Shown here: piece after piece, positions 51,348 through 63,280 of the stretch
How the letters are laid out: each line of letters begins with the position of its first letter
Position numbering within the stretch: the stretch's first letter is position 1
From: Pseudomonas pseudonitroreducens
GTDB taxonomy: Bacteria > Pseudomonadota > Gammaproteobacteria > Pseudomonadales > Pseudomonadaceae
Length of the DNA stretch: 64,000 bases
Assembly (NCBI RefSeq): GCF_021603645.1
Contig: NZ_BQHJ01000001.1
Span: forward strand, 1-64,000
Direction: 5' to 3'
The notes under the pieces: generated by a model
Told to the model about the DNA's origin: nothing
The model's input: only the letters and a program-made list of their open reading frames with translations
The model's database searches: none
Translations under genes and position numbers: made by a program

Positions 51348-51757
51348 TGGTGTGCGGCCGAAATCTGTGTGGCTCGTAGGATGGGTGGAGCGCAGCGATA
51401 CCCATGCCGTAGCGGCGCGCTCATCGATGGGTATCGCTGCGCTCCACGCCATCCTACGGAACTGATGTAGAGGGTCGCTCCTACAAGGAGCTGCAAGAAA
51501 CGCTATCGCGCGGTGTGAAAGCCGTGGCAGTCGAGGCTGACAAAAACAAGCTCGTAGGATGGGTGGAGCGCAGCGATACCCATGCCGTAGCGGCGCGCTC
51601 ATCGATGGGTATCGCTGCGCTCCACGCCATCCTACGTATTTGTTGTACAGAGTCGCTCCTACAAGGAGCTGCAAGAAACGCTATCGCGCGGTGTGAAAGC
51701 CGTGGCAGTCGAGGCTGACAAAAACAAAAGCCCCCAGAAGGGGCAGGAGAGCCCGTA
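51348..51757. other. Gene-free stretch holding a 178-bp tandem duplication
   Basis: 410 bp between the GMC and MFS genes, filled mainly by the duplication at 51373-51728. A small hairpin GCCCC-N5-GGGGC (51730-51744) lies just before the Shine-Dalgarno of the transporter gene. Confidence 0.7.
51373..51728. repeat. 178-bp tandem duplication with family D REPINs
   Basis: Copy 1 is 51373-51550 and copy 2 is 51551-51728, aligned without gaps. They are identical except around 51462-51477 in copy 1. Each copy holds a family D REPIN (GTAGGATGGGTGGAGCGCAG...CTGCGCTCCACGCCATCC) and a common leader (GCTGCAAGAAACGCTATCGC...). Recent tandem duplication of a repeat and a promoter-like sequence. Confidence 0.92.
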
Positions 51758-53380
51758 ATGACCGACGTAGCACAGCCCAGCTCCTATGAGCGTCCCGCGA
51801 CCTCGCGTCGCGACGAGCGCAAGGTGATCTTCGCCTCGTCGCTCGGCACGGTATTCGAGTGGTACGACTTCTTCCTCTACGGCTCGCTGGCGGCGATCAT
51901 TGCCAAGCACTTCTTTGCCGGGGTCAATGACACCACCGCCTTCATCTTCGCCCTGCTGGCGTTTGCCGCCGGTTTCCTGGTCCGCCCGTTCGGCGCATTG
52001 GTGTTCGGCCGCCTGGGCGACATGATCGGGCGCAAGTACACCTTCCTCGTCACCATCCTGCTGATGGGCCTGTCGACCTTCGCCGTCGGCCTGCTGCCGG
52101 CCTACGCCACCATCGGTGTGGCGGCGCCGGTCATCCTCATCGTGCTGCGCCTGCTGCAAGGCCTGGCGCTGGGCGGTGAGTACGGCGGCGCGGCGATCTA
52201 CGTGGCCGAACACGCGCCGGACCACAAGCGCGGTGCCTACACCAGCTGGATCCAGTGCACCGCGACCGGTGGCCTGCTGCTCTCGCTGGTGGTGATCTGG
52301 GGTTGCCGCCAGCTTACCGGGCCCGAGTTCGAGACCTGGGGCTGGCGCCTGCCGTTCCTGATCTCCATCGTGCTGCTGGGCATTTCCACCTGGATTCGCC
52401 TGTCCATGCAGGAGTCGCCGGCGTTCCTGAAGATGAAGGCCGAGGGCAAGGTGAGCAAGTCGCCGCTCAAGGAGTCCTTCACCCGCTGGAGCAACCTGAA
52501 GATCGTGCTGATCGCCCTGTTCAGCATCAACGCCGGGCAGGCGGTGACCTTCTACGCCGCGCAGTTCTACGTGATGTTCTTCCTCACCCAGGTACTCAAG
52601 GTGGACCCGGCGCTGTCCAACGGGCTGCTGATCATCTCCCTGGTGATCGGCGCGCCGCTGTTCGTGCTGATGGGCTGGCTGTCGGACAAGGTCGGGCGCA
52701 AGCCGGTGCTGATCACCGGGTTGCTGCTGGCCACGGTGCTGTACTTCCCGCTGTTCAAGGCGCTGACCCACTATGCCAACCCGCAGATCGACGCGGCCTC
52801 GCGGCAGGCGCCGGTCACCGTGATGGCGGACCCGGCCACCTGCACCTTCCAGTTCGATCCGGTGGGCAAGGCCAAATTCGACAGCGCCTGCGACAAGGCC
52901 AAGACCCTGCTGGTGAAGGGCGGCGTGCCCTACAGCTCGGTGGCCGCCCCGGTGGGCAGCGAGCTGGTGGTGACGGTCGGCGAGAAGCGTATCGAGGGCT
53001 TCGACGCCGCCGCGCTGGGCGCTGCGGTGAAGGACGCCGGCTACCCGACCGTGGCCGACTCCTCGCTGGTGAACCGGCCGATGGTGGTGGCCATCATCGT
53101 CGCGCTGATCTTCATCGCCACCTGCTGCTACGGCCCGCTGGCGGCGCTGATGGTCGAGCTGTTCCCGACGCGCATCCGCTACACCTCGCTGTCGCTGCCG
53201 TACCACATCGGCAACGGCTGGTTCGGCGGGCTGCTGCCGACCATCTCATTCGCGCTGGTGGTGTACACCGGCAACATCTTCTACGGGCTGTGGTACCCGG
53301 TGCTGATCACCGCGATGAGCCTGGTCTGCTCGCTGCTGTTCCTCAAGGAGACCAAGGACAACGATATTCACGCCGACTGA
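51758..53380 (+). CDS. MHS-family MFS transporter (metabolite:H+ symporter)
   Basis: 540 residues with 12 transmembrane helices. The MHS start SSLGTVFEWYDFFLYGSLA, FGRLGDMIGRKYTF and LRLLQGLALGGEYGGAAIYVAEHAP motifs are clear. A large periplasmic insert (about 345-440, DPATCTFQFDPVGKAKFDSACDKAK with two cysteines) is unusual for MFS but known in this subgroup. Imports an organic acid or amine, presumably for the GMC oxidoreductase. ATG 51758 after CAGGAGAGCC. Confidence 0.93.
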   Translation: MTDVAQPSSYERPATSRRDERKVIFASSLGTVFEWYDFFLYGSLAAIIAKHFFAGVNDTTAFIFALLAFAAGFLVRPFGALVFGRLGDMIGRKYTFLVTILLMGLSTFAVGLLPAYATIGVAAPVILIVLRLLQGLALGGEYGGAAIYVAEHAPDHKRGAYTSWIQCTATGGLLLSLVVIWGCRQLTGPEFETWGWRLPFLISIVLLGISTWIRLSMQESPAFLKMKAEGKVSKSPLKESFTRWSNLKIVLIALFSINAGQAVTFYAAQFYVMFFLTQVLKVDPALSNGLLIISLVIGAPLFVLMGWLSDKVGRKPVLITGLLLATVLYFPLFKALTHYANPQIDAASRQAPVTVMADPATCTFQFDPVGKAKFDSACDKAKTLLVKGGVPYSSVAAPVGSELVVTVGEKRIEGFDAAALGAAVKDAGYPTVADSSLVNRPMVVAIIVALIFIATCCYGPLAALMVELFPTRIRYTSLSLPYHIGNGWFGGLLPTISFALVVYTGNIFYGLWYPVLITAMSLVCSLLFLKETKDNDIHAD

Positions 53381-53513
53381 GCGGCGATTGACCTGGACAA
53401 GGCCCGCGCACTGCGGGCCTTGTTCGTTGTGCGGAGGTATCGCGGCGCCACGCTGTCGCTTACCCTATGCCGACTTGGCCTGCGCAGCGGGCCATTCGTA
53501 TTGGAGTTCGAGC

Positions 53514-53798
53514 ATGAGTCAAGAGATCGCCACCGTTACCGTCAGCGCCGAGCACTGGGGCCGCGAAGCCGAAGCAGTGGATAACGCCCACGTCATCATC
53601 AGCCTCAGCGCGCCGGAAGAGGGTGTGATCGAGGTGCGTTTCAACGGCCAGCTGGATGCCCCGGAAGAGCCGACGCATGTCTGCGTGACGCTAGATAACG
53701 GGTTGTCCTATTACGGTGAGATCCAGGGCGGCGAGGCAAATGAAGAGGGCGGCTGGCTGCGCTTCGAGGGCGAGCTGATCGATCTGGAAGGCTTTTGA
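53514..53798 (+). CDS. Conserved small acidic protein of unknown function
   Basis: 94 residues, no signal peptide, acidic (VIISLSAPEEGVIEVRFNGQLDAPEEPTHVCVTLDNG...). ATG 53514 after TTGGAGTTCGAGC; the longer frame to 53388 lies in unrelated sequence. A compact beta protein, family not recognised. Single-gene unit 133 bp after the transporter. Confidence 0.65.
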   Translation: MSQEIATVTVSAEHWGREAEAVDNAHVIISLSAPEEGVIEVRFNGQLDAPEEPTHVCVTLDNGLSYYGEIQGGEANEEGGWLRFEGELIDLEGF

Positions 53799-53881
53799 GC
53801 GGAAAGTCCCTGCAGTGGGCCACCGCGAATCCTCCTGGCGGAATCCATTCCCAACGCTAACCCCAGGAGCAGCGCGTATCT

Positions 53882-53950
53882 GTAGGAGCGAGCTTGCTCG
53901 CGAACAAACCCCGCTGTGAATGACGGGTTCGCGAGCAAGCTCGCTCCTAC
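53882..53950. repeat. REPIN, family A
   Basis: GTAGGAGCGAGCTTGCTCGC / GCGAGCAAGCTCGCTCCTAC, perfect arms. Confidence 0.93.
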
Positions 53951-53965
53951 AAAAAATGTCCAATA

Positions 53966-53992
53966 AAAAACCGGCCACCTGGGCCGGTTTTT
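53966..53992. terminator. Bidirectional intrinsic terminator
   Basis: AAAAACCGGCC, loop ACCTG, GGCCGGTTTTT. Poly-A and poly-T on the two sides allow termination in both directions; it is between convergent genes. Confidence 0.9.
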
Positions 53993-54011
53993 CATTGCCT
54001 GTGGATAACCC

Positions 54012-54401
54012 TCACTGCGCCGGGATCATTCCCTCGATGCGCTTGGCGAAGGCATTGGCCAGCGGGCCATCGGCCAGCAACAACAGGTAATCGTGCTCGG
54101 ACTTGGCTGCCGGCGCGATCTGGTACTTCAGGGTGCCCGAAGCCACCTGGCCGACCACCGGCACGGTCAGGGTGCCAACGCACTCCAGCACGCCACTGTC
54201 CGGGTCCTTGTCGATGATCGCCACGTCCTTCAGTTCGGCCTTGCTCAGCGCGTCGGACTGAGCGGAAAGCGCGCCGGAGAGGAAGATCTTCACCAACTGG
54301 TTCTTCACATCGTCCGACCCGCAGACCTTGGCCTCGTTGCCCCCGCAGGCGCTCAGCAGCGCGGCGGCGGCCAGCACGGCCGACAATTTCAACAGTTTCA
54401 T
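54012..54401 (-). CDS. Small lipoprotein of unknown function
   Basis: 129 residues. Lipobox LLSAC (Cys19), then GGNEAKVCGSDDVKNQLVKIFLSGALSAQ and ECVGTLTVPVVGQVASGTLKYQI. Outer-membrane or inner-membrane lipoprotein; no family recognised. Two cysteines in the mature part could pair. Single gene between a terminator and a chemoreceptor gene. Confidence 0.75.
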   Translation of the reverse strand: MKLLKLSAVLAAAALLSACGGNEAKVCGSDDVKNQLVKIFLSGALSAQSDALSKAELKDVAIIDKDPDSGVLECVGTLTVPVVGQVASGTLKYQIAPAAKSEHDYLLLLADGPLANAFAKRIEGMIPAQ

Positions 54402-54518
54402 CTATCCACCCTTGTGGCGTTCCATGATGGCCATTGGATAGGAAAAGGCCGGAATAATTCCCTGCCGGCCGCTGCCGTTTCGCTGCAATGCTGACGAAAC
54501 GGCAGTAGGCCGCAGTCG

Positions 54519-56141
54519 TCAGACCACGAAGCGCGCCACCATGCCGTTCAGGTCCACGGCGAGGCGCGACAGCTCCTGGCTCGCCGCACTGGTCTGCGTG
54601 GCGCCGGCCGAGGTCTGGGTCGCCAGGTCGCGGATGTTCAACAGATTGCGGTCCACCTCGCGGGCGACCTGGGCCTGTTCCTCGGTGGCGCTGGCGATCA
54701 CCAGGTTGCGTTCGTTGATCAGCGACATGCGTTCCAGGATCACCTGCAGTGAAGCGCCGGCCTCGCCGGTGCGGCTGACGGTACGTTCGGCATGGGCGGT
54801 GCTGCTGAGCAGGGCGGCGACGGTACGGTCGCTGCCGTTCTGGATGGCCGAGACCAGTTCCTCGATCTCGCGGGTCGAGCTCTGCGTGCGCTGGGCCAGT
54901 GAGCGCACCTCGTCGGCGACCACCGCAAAGCCGCGCCCGGCCTCGCCGGCACGGGCGGCTTCGATGGCGGCGTTGAGTGCCAGCAGGTTGGTCTGCTCGG
55001 CAACGCTGCGGATCACCTCCAGTACCTTGCCGATGTCCTGTGCCTGGTTCGCCAGGGCTTCGGCGAGGTGCGAGGCCTGGCCCACTTCGCCGGCCAGGGT
55101 GCCGATGGCGCTGGAGGTCTCGTCCACCCGCTCGCTGCCACTGCGCGCGGCGTCGATGGCCTCGCGGGAGGCGGCGGAGGTGGAGGCAGCGTTGCTGGCG
55201 ACTTCCTCCACGGCGCTGGTCATCTGGTTGACCGCGGTGGCAGCCATTTCGATCTGGTCGCTCTGCTGCTGCAGCGCGCGGCTGCTTTCCTCCATCACGC
55301 TGTGCATTTCCTCGGCGGCGGACGCCAACTGGCTGGCCGAATTGCCGATGCCGCGGATGGTCTCGCGCAGGCTGTTCTGCATGTCCGCCAGGGCGTTGAG
55401 CAGTTGCGCCGGCTCGTCGCGGCCCTCGACCGTGAAACGCTGGCTGAGGTCGCCGCTGGCGATGGTCCTGGCCACGCGCACCGCCTGGTTGAGCGGTACG
55501 ACGATACTGCGGGTGAGCTGCCAGGCCAGCAGCAGGGTCAGGCCGACGCTCAGCAGCAGGATTGCACTGACCACCAGCCGGCCACTCTGGTATTGCTCCA
55601 CGGCGCGGTCGGCGGCGGCGCCTGCACCGTTGCGGTTGAGGTCGATCAGGGCGGTGAGGCGCTTGTTCAGTTCCGCGCCCTGCTGGGTGATGTTGCCATT
55701 GAGAATCAGCAGCGCACCGGCGTTGTCGTCCTGGCGGATCTTCTCCAGCAACTGGTCGACGAAACCGAGATAGCCGTCCAGTGCCTGGCGCAGCTCGTCG
55801 GTGCGCTGCTGCTCCTCGGCGCTGAGAATCAGCCGGCGGTAGTCGGCGAGCACCTTGTCCTTGTCCTGCCGTGCTTCGGCGATCAGCTCCAGGCTGCGCT
55901 GGCGTGCGGCGCTCTCGTGGTTGACCAGCAGGCGCATGGATTCCAGGCGGATGCGGGCGATATCCCCCGACAGCTGGTTCATGTGGTTGATGCTCAGCAG
56001 CCAGTTGCTGTCGATCTCTTCGGACGCGGCGCGCAAGGTCGAGAGCTTATACAGCGAGAACAACCCGAGAAACACCAGGAGCAGGCCCATGGCAGCGAAA
56101 CCCAAGGACGCGCGGCGGCCAATACTCATGCTTCTGAACAT
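54519..56141 (-). CDS. Methyl-accepting chemotaxis protein (4-helix-bundle sensor)
   Basis: 540 residues. TM1 about 12-34 ([19 protein letters not shown]), periplasmic helical sensor to about 190, TM2 ([19 protein letters not shown]), HAMP, and a signalling domain with the tip [38 protein letters not shown]. Normal order, unlike the receptor at 26858. Ligand unknown. ATG 56141 with AGGGAATTC; the upstream frame to 56246 is not membrane-like. Adjacent to wsp genes but divergent. Confidence 0.95.
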   Translation of the reverse strand: MFRSMSIGRRASLGFAAMGLLLVFLGLFSLYKLSTLRAASEEIDSNWLLSINHMNQLSGDIARIRLESMRLLVNHESAARQRSLELIAEARQDKDKVLADYRRLILSAEEQQRTDELRQALDGYLGFVDQLLEKIRQDDNAGALLILNGNITQQGAELNKRLTALIDLNRNGAGAAADRAVEQYQSGRLVVSAILLLSVGLTLLLAWQLTRSIVVPLNQAVRVARTIASGDLSQRFTVEGRDEPAQLLNALADMQNSLRETIRGIGNSASQLASAAEEMHSVMEESSRALQQQSDQIEMAATAVNQMTSAVEEVASNAASTSAASREAIDAARSGSERVDETSSAIGTLAGEVGQASHLAEALANQAQDIGKVLEVIRSVAEQTNLLALNAAIEAARAGEAGRGFAVVADEVRSLAQRTQSSTREIEELVSAIQNGSDRTVAALLSSTAHAERTVSRTGEAGASLQVILERMSLINERNLVIASATEEQAQVAREVDRNLLNIRDLATQTSAGATQTSAASQELSRLAVDLNGMVARFVV

Positions 56142-56295
56142 CGTGAATTCCCTTTCTTCATCCAGTGTGTAGAGCCCATGGGCTCCGCCATGTACGCTGA
56201 TGGCGCAATGATATTGCTGGGCGACATTTTTTCGCAGCAGTGGCAAAACAGGACTAGCAGACGAAAAACCTGTCCGCTTTCGGGGAGGGCAGGAT

Positions 56296-56733
56296 TCAGA
56301 CGAGCGTCAGCCAGGCCAGCGCTGCGTAGCGCCCGACCTTGGCCAGCGTGACCAGCAACAGGAAGCGCCACAGTGGCTCGCGCATGACGCCGGCGATCAG
56401 CGTCAGCGGGTCGCCGATCACCGGTGCCCAGCTCAGCAGCAGCGACCAGCTGCCGAAACGCCGGTAGTGGCGCTGGGCTTTTTCCAGCGCTGCATCGCTC
56501 AGCGGGAACCAGCGGCTGCCATGCCAGCGCTCGATGCCGCGGCCCAGCAGCCAGTTCACCAGCGAGCCGAGCACGTTGCCCAGGCTGGCCGCCAGCAACA
56601 GCGACCACAGCGGGTACTGGCCGCCCAGCAACAGGCCGACCAGCACGGCTTCCGATTGCAGCGGCAAGAGGGTGGCGGCGCCGAAGGCGGAGAGGAACAG
56701 GCCTGCATGGGCGGCCAGGGCGAGGCTGAGCAT
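56296..56733 (-). CDS. YqaA/SNARE-associated (VTT) family membrane protein
   Basis: 145 residues, four to five hydrophobic helices, [54 protein letters not shown] and the short loop [16 protein letters not shown]. YqaA-like. Integral inner-membrane protein; related DedA/VTT proteins help lipid transport. ATG 56733; convergence and gap suggest a single gene. Confidence 0.85.
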   Translation of the reverse strand: MLSLALAAHAGLFLSAFGAATLLPLQSEAVLVGLLLGGQYPLWSLLLAASLGNVLGSLVNWLLGRGIERWHGSRWFPLSDAALEKAQRHYRRFGSWSLLLSWAPVIGDPLTLIAGVMREPLWRFLLLVTLAKVGRYAALAWLTLV

Positions 56734-56938
56734 TGGTCAGGACAAAAAGGGCGAAAAGGGGGCGGTCAGAATGACAGGAACCGTCGTGCTAAAAATTTGG
56801 AATAAAGGGATGAGCTTCAGACGTCTCCAGATACTATATGTCCTATCTTGCTGAGGATTTAGTAGGAATTTACATTCGCGCGACCATGCGCCCGAATGCA
56901 TCATCCGTCGGCACGCCACACATCTCCTGGGGAACGCT

Positions 56939-58558
56939 GTGAAGAACTGGACTCTACGCCAACGCATCCTGGCCAGCTTTGCCGTCGTCATCGCGATCAT
57001 GCTGCTGATGGTGGTGATTTCCTACACCCGCCTGCTGCGTGTCGAAGCCAGCACCAAGCGGGTCAATGAAGATGCCATGCCCGGCACCTACGCCCTGACC
57101 CAGGTACGTTCGACCTGGACCGACAGTATCCTGATGACCCAGGTACTGGTCGGTCTCTCCAACGGCCAGACGCTGGATGAAAAGCACCGTCAGGAGTTCA
57201 GCGCCAACCACGACACCCTGCTCGAGCGCCTTGGCCAGTACGAGCGCACGGTGAGCGACCCGCGCGACAAGGAGATGCTCAGCCACTTCAAACAGCAGGT
57301 CAGCCAGTACGACGCCTTGCTTGCGCAGGTGCTGCAGCTGTCCGCCAGCGACCGGGAAGGCGCGCGCAAGCTGCTGCTGGAACGTCTGGAACCGCTGTGG
57401 GAAGACGGCCGCAAGACGCTTACCCAGCTCATTACCCTGAACAAGGAAATCGCCGACGCCGCGGCGTCGAATATCGTCGACGAGGTCGCCACCGCCAAGG
57501 CGATCATGCTGATTTCCCTGCTGCTGGCGATTGCCGCGGCGGCCGTCTGCGGGCTGCTGCTGATGCGCGCCATCACCGAGCCGGTGAGCCAGGTGGTCAA
57601 GGGCCTGCAGGTCATGGGCAGTGGTGACTTCACCACTCGCCTGGCAATGGAGCGCAACGATGAGTTCGCGGTGATCGAGACCGGCTTCAATGGCATGGCC
57701 GAGGAGCTCAAGGGCCTGGTATCGCAGGCGCAGCGCTCGGCCATCCAGGTCACCACCTCGGTGACGGAGATCGCCGCCACCTCCAAGCAACAGCAGGCCA
57801 CCGCCACCGAGACTGCCGCCACCACTACCGAGATCGGCGCCACCTCGCGTGAAATCGCCGCCACCTCGCGTGACCTGGTGCGCACCATGACCGAGGTGTC
57901 CTCGGCCGCCGAACAGACATCCACCCTGGCCGGCTCCGGCCAACTGGGCCTGGCGCGCATGGAAGAGACCATGCACCACGTGATGGGCGCCGCCGAGCTG
58001 GTCAACGCCAAGCTGGCGATCCTCAACGAGCGTGCCGGCAACATCAACCAGGTGGTCACCACCATCGTCAAGGTGGCCGACCAGACCAACCTGCTCTCGC
58101 TCAACGCCGCCATCGAGGCGGAGAAAGCCGGCGAGTACGGCCGTGGCTTCGCCGTGGTGGCCACCGAAGTGCGCCGCCTGGCCGACCAGACCGCCGTCGC
58201 CACCTACGATATCGAGCAGATGGTGCGCGAGATCCAGTCCGCGGTTTCCGCCGGCGTGATGGGCATGGACAAGTTCTCCGAGGAGGTGCGGCGCGGCATC
58301 TCGGAAGTCGGCCAGGTCGGCGAGCAGCTCTCGCAGATCATCCAGCAGGTACAGGCGCTGGCGCCGCGCGTGCAGATGGTCAACGAAGGCATGCAGGCCC
58401 AGGCCACCGGCGCCGAGCAGATCAACCAGGCGCTGGTACAGCTCGGCGAGGCCACCGGGCAGACCGTGGAATCCCTGCGCCAGGCGAGCTTCGCCATCGA
58501 TGAGCTGAACCTCGTGGCCAACGGACTGCGCAATGGCGTCTCCCGCTTCAAGGTCTGA
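56939..58558 (+). CDS. wspA: WspA, surface-sensing chemoreceptor
   Basis: 539 residues from GTG 56939 (GGGGA upstream). TM1 about 8-30, periplasmic four-helix sensor, TM2 about 190-212, HAMP, signalling domain with [38 protein letters not shown]. The [15 protein letters not shown] variant (EAEKAGEYG) is characteristic of WspA. Surface or envelope stress signalling to WspE; output is c-di-GMP through WspR. First gene of the operon. Confidence 0.95.
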   Translation: MKNWTLRQRILASFAVVIAIMLLMVVISYTRLLRVEASTKRVNEDAMPGTYALTQVRSTWTDSILMTQVLVGLSNGQTLDEKHRQEFSANHDTLLERLGQYERTVSDPRDKEMLSHFKQQVSQYDALLAQVLQLSASDREGARKLLLERLEPLWEDGRKTLTQLITLNKEIADAAASNIVDEVATAKAIMLISLLLAIAAAAVCGLLLMRAITEPVSQVVKGLQVMGSGDFTTRLAMERNDEFAVIETGFNGMAEELKGLVSQAQRSAIQVTTSVTEIAATSKQQQATATETAATTTEIGATSREIAATSRDLVRTMTEVSSAAEQTSTLAGSGQLGLARMEETMHHVMGAAELVNAKLAILNERAGNINQVVTTIVKVADQTNLLSLNAAIEAEKAGEYGRGFAVVATEVRRLADQTAVATYDIEQMVREIQSAVSAGVMGMDKFSEEVRRGISEVGQVGEQLSQIIQQVQALAPRVQMVNEGMQAQATGAEQINQALVQLGEATGQTVESLRQASFAIDELNLVANGLRNGVSRFKV

Positions 58559-59039
58559 CGCCGCCAGGGCGGGCAGGCTGTACCTGCAATTCCGCCTGGG
58601 CGCGGACCGCTACGCGCTGGACGTGCATGACGTCATCGAGGTGCTGCCGGTGCCGGCGCTCAAGCGCGTGCCGGAAGCGCCGGCCTGGATCGCCGGCCTG
58701 TTCCCGCACCGCGGCGAACTGCTGCCGGTGCTCGACCTCAGCCAGCTGGCCTTCGGGCACAGCGCACCGCGCCGCACCAGCACGCGCCTGGTGCTGGTGC
58801 GCTATCGCGTCGACGAGGGCCCGGAGCAGCGCCTCGGGCTGATCCTCGAACAGGCCACCCACACGCTGCGGTGTGATCCGGCGGCGTTCCGCGACTATGA
58901 ACTGGACAACGGCAGCGCCCGCTACCTCGGCCCTGTGCTGGAGGATGAGCAGGGCCTGCTGCAGCTCGTCGGCGTCGACCAGTTGCTCAGTGCCGAAGCC
59001 CGTGCGCGCCTGTTGCCGGGCGACGGAGAGCCGGCATGA
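58533..59039 (+). CDS. wspB: WspB, CheW-like adaptor
   Basis: 168 residues, CheW-like fold ([58 protein letters not shown]). Overlaps wspA by 26 bp. Links WspA and WspE. Confidence 0.93.
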   Translation: MASPASRSDAARAGRLYLQFRLGADRYALDVHDVIEVLPVPALKRVPEAPAWIAGLFPHRGELLPVLDLSQLAFGHSAPRRTSTRLVLVRYRVDEGPEQRLGLILEQATHTLRCDPAAFRDYELDNGSARYLGPVLEDEQGLLQLVGVDQLLSAEARARLLPGDGEPA

Positions 59040-60271
59040 GCGATCCGCGTTTCGCCCAACTGCTCAAGGAGCGCATCGGCCTGGATGCCGAGTCGGTCGG
59101 CGATGCCGTGATCGAGCGCGCGGTACGCCAGCGCTGCAACAAGGTCAGCGGCGGCAACGCCGAGCACTACTGGATGCTCCTGCAGGGCTCGGCCGAGGAA
59201 GTGCAGGCGCTGATCGAAGCGGTGATAGTTCCGGAGACCTGGTTTTTCCGTTACCCCGAATCCTTCGGCGCGCTGGCGCAGCTCGCCTCCCGACGCGTGC
59301 TGGAGCTGGCCGGGGCGCGGCCGCTGCGGATGCTCAGCCTGCCGTGCTCCACGGGCGAGGAACCCTATTCGATCGTCATGGCGCTGCTGGACGCGGGCCT
59401 CGCGCCGTCGGCCTTCCAGGTCGACGCGCTGGATGTCAGCCGCGCGGTGCTGGAGCGGGCGGAAGAGGGGCGCTACGGGCGCAACTCCTTCCGCGGCTCC
59501 AGCCTGGAATTCCGCGAGCGCCATTTCAGCGCCGACGGCAACGATTACCAACTGGCCGAGGCGGTGCGCCGCAAGGTTCGTTTCCGCGCCGGCAACCTGC
59601 TCGCGCCGGGCCTGCTGGCCGGCGAAGCGCCCTACGACTACGTGTTCTGCCGCAACCTGCTGATCTATTTCGACCGCCCGACCCAGGAGCAGGTCGTGGA
59701 TGTGCTGCGTCGCCTGGCGCGCGTGGACGGCGTACTGTTCATCGGCCCGGCCGAGGCCAGCCTGATGTCGCGCATCGGCCTGCGCCCGCTGGGGGTGCCG
59801 CAGTCCTTTGCCTTCCCGTTGCAGGGGGCTGAACCGCCGCCCCAGGTGTCGCCGCCGAACTGGGCCGCGCCGGCGCCGGTTCTGCGCCCGGCTCCCGCAA
59901 AACCGGTGCCGCCGCGCCCGCGCCCGAGCGCCAGGCCCGAGCAGCCGGTCGCCGCGCCTGCCGGCAACGCGCTGGCGGAGATCGCCCGGCTGGCCAATTC
60001 CGGCCAGGCCGATGCAGCGCGGCAGCGCTGCGAGGCGCTGCTGGCCGATAAGGGCCCGGACGCCGAAGTCTTCTACTGGCTCGGCCTGCTGGCCGACGCC
60101 CAGGGCCAGGGCAGCGAGGCACAGGCGTTCTACCGCAAGGCCCTGTACCTGCAGCCCGATCATCAGGAAAGCCTGCAACACCTGGCCGCGTTGCTCGCGG
60201 CACAGGGAGACACGGCTGGCGCGCGGCGCCTGCAGGAGCGCGCGGCGCGAGGAGTGAAGCGCAATGGTTGA
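59036..60271 (+). CDS. wspC: WspC, CheR-type methyltransferase with TPR tail
   Basis: 411 residues. CheR domain (RFAQLLKERIGLDAESVGDAVIERAV, SAM-site LSLPCSTGEEPYSI, FRYPESF), then a Pro-rich linker and two TPRs (VFYWLGLLADAQGQGSEAQAFYRKALYLQPDHQES). Methylates WspA. Overlaps wspB by 4 bp (ATGA). Confidence 0.94.
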   Translation: MSDPRFAQLLKERIGLDAESVGDAVIERAVRQRCNKVSGGNAEHYWMLLQGSAEEVQALIEAVIVPETWFFRYPESFGALAQLASRRVLELAGARPLRMLSLPCSTGEEPYSIVMALLDAGLAPSAFQVDALDVSRAVLERAEEGRYGRNSFRGSSLEFRERHFSADGNDYQLAEAVRRKVRFRAGNLLAPGLLAGEAPYDYVFCRNLLIYFDRPTQEQVVDVLRRLARVDGVLFIGPAEASLMSRIGLRPLGVPQSFAFPLQGAEPPPQVSPPNWAAPAPVLRPAPAKPVPPRPRPSARPEQPVAAPAGNALAEIARLANSGQADAARQRCEALLADKGPDAEVFYWLGLLADAQGQGSEAQAFYRKALYLQPDHQESLQHLAALLAAQGDTAGARRLQERAARGVKRNG

Positions 60272-60958
60272 ACGCGATGCTTCATTCATCGACAGCTCGT
60301 CCCATGACGATGACCTGCCGACAGTGGACGACTGCTGGAACCGCATCGGCGTGCGCGGTGATCGCAGCTGCGCGAAGCTGGCCGAACACATTCACTGCCG
60401 CAATTGCCCGGTGCATGCCGCCGCCGCCATCAGCCTGCTGGATCGCTACGCGCTGGGCAGCGGGGCCGAGCTGGCGCCTGTGGAAACCACGCAAGCGGCC
60501 GTCGAAGAGGGCCGCCCGCACCTGATCTTCCGCCTGGGCGAAGAATGGCTGGGCTTGCCCACCCGCGCGCTGGCCGAGGTGGCGCCCGCCTGTGTCGTGC
60601 ATTCGCTGCCGCACCAGCGCTCGCCAGCGCTGCTGGGCGTGGCCAACGTTCGTGGCACCCTGGTGGCCTGCATCTCCCTCGGCGAACTGCTGGGCCTGGA
60701 CAGCCGCGCGGCTGCCCGCGAAGGCGCCCGTATCGTGCCGCGCATGCTGATTCTGGCGGCGGTTGGCGGGCCGATCATCTCGCCGGTGGATGAGGTGGAC
60801 GGCATCCATGAACTGGATGAGAAGGCCATCGTCGAAGCCACGTCGCAGAGCCACGCCGCCAACGACCGCTTCACCCGCGGAGTGATGCAGTGGCGCCAGC
60901 GCAGTATCCGCCTGCTCGACCAGGAAGCCCTGCTCGATGCCGCCACCCGGAGCCTCGC

Positions 60959-60962
<4 letters not shown>
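60264..60962 (+). CDS. wspD: WspD, CheW-like adaptor
   Basis: 232 residues. N-terminal CWNRIGVRGDRSCAKLAEHIHCRNC with paired cysteines, then CheW-like domain. Couples WspA to WspE. Overlaps wspC by 8 bp. Confidence 0.93.

Positions 60963-63276
<2,314 letters not shown>

Positions 63277-63280
<4 letters not shown>

Noticed and set aside
49632-51674. 680-codon minus-strand open frame over the GMC gene
   Set aside because: Shadow of a convincing GMC oxidoreductase; translation is Arg/His-rich and begins inside the tandem repeat.
51373-51728. Possible CRISPR array because of direct repeats
   Set aside because: Only two copies, 178 bp each, with palindromic REPIN content and no spacer structure or cas genes.
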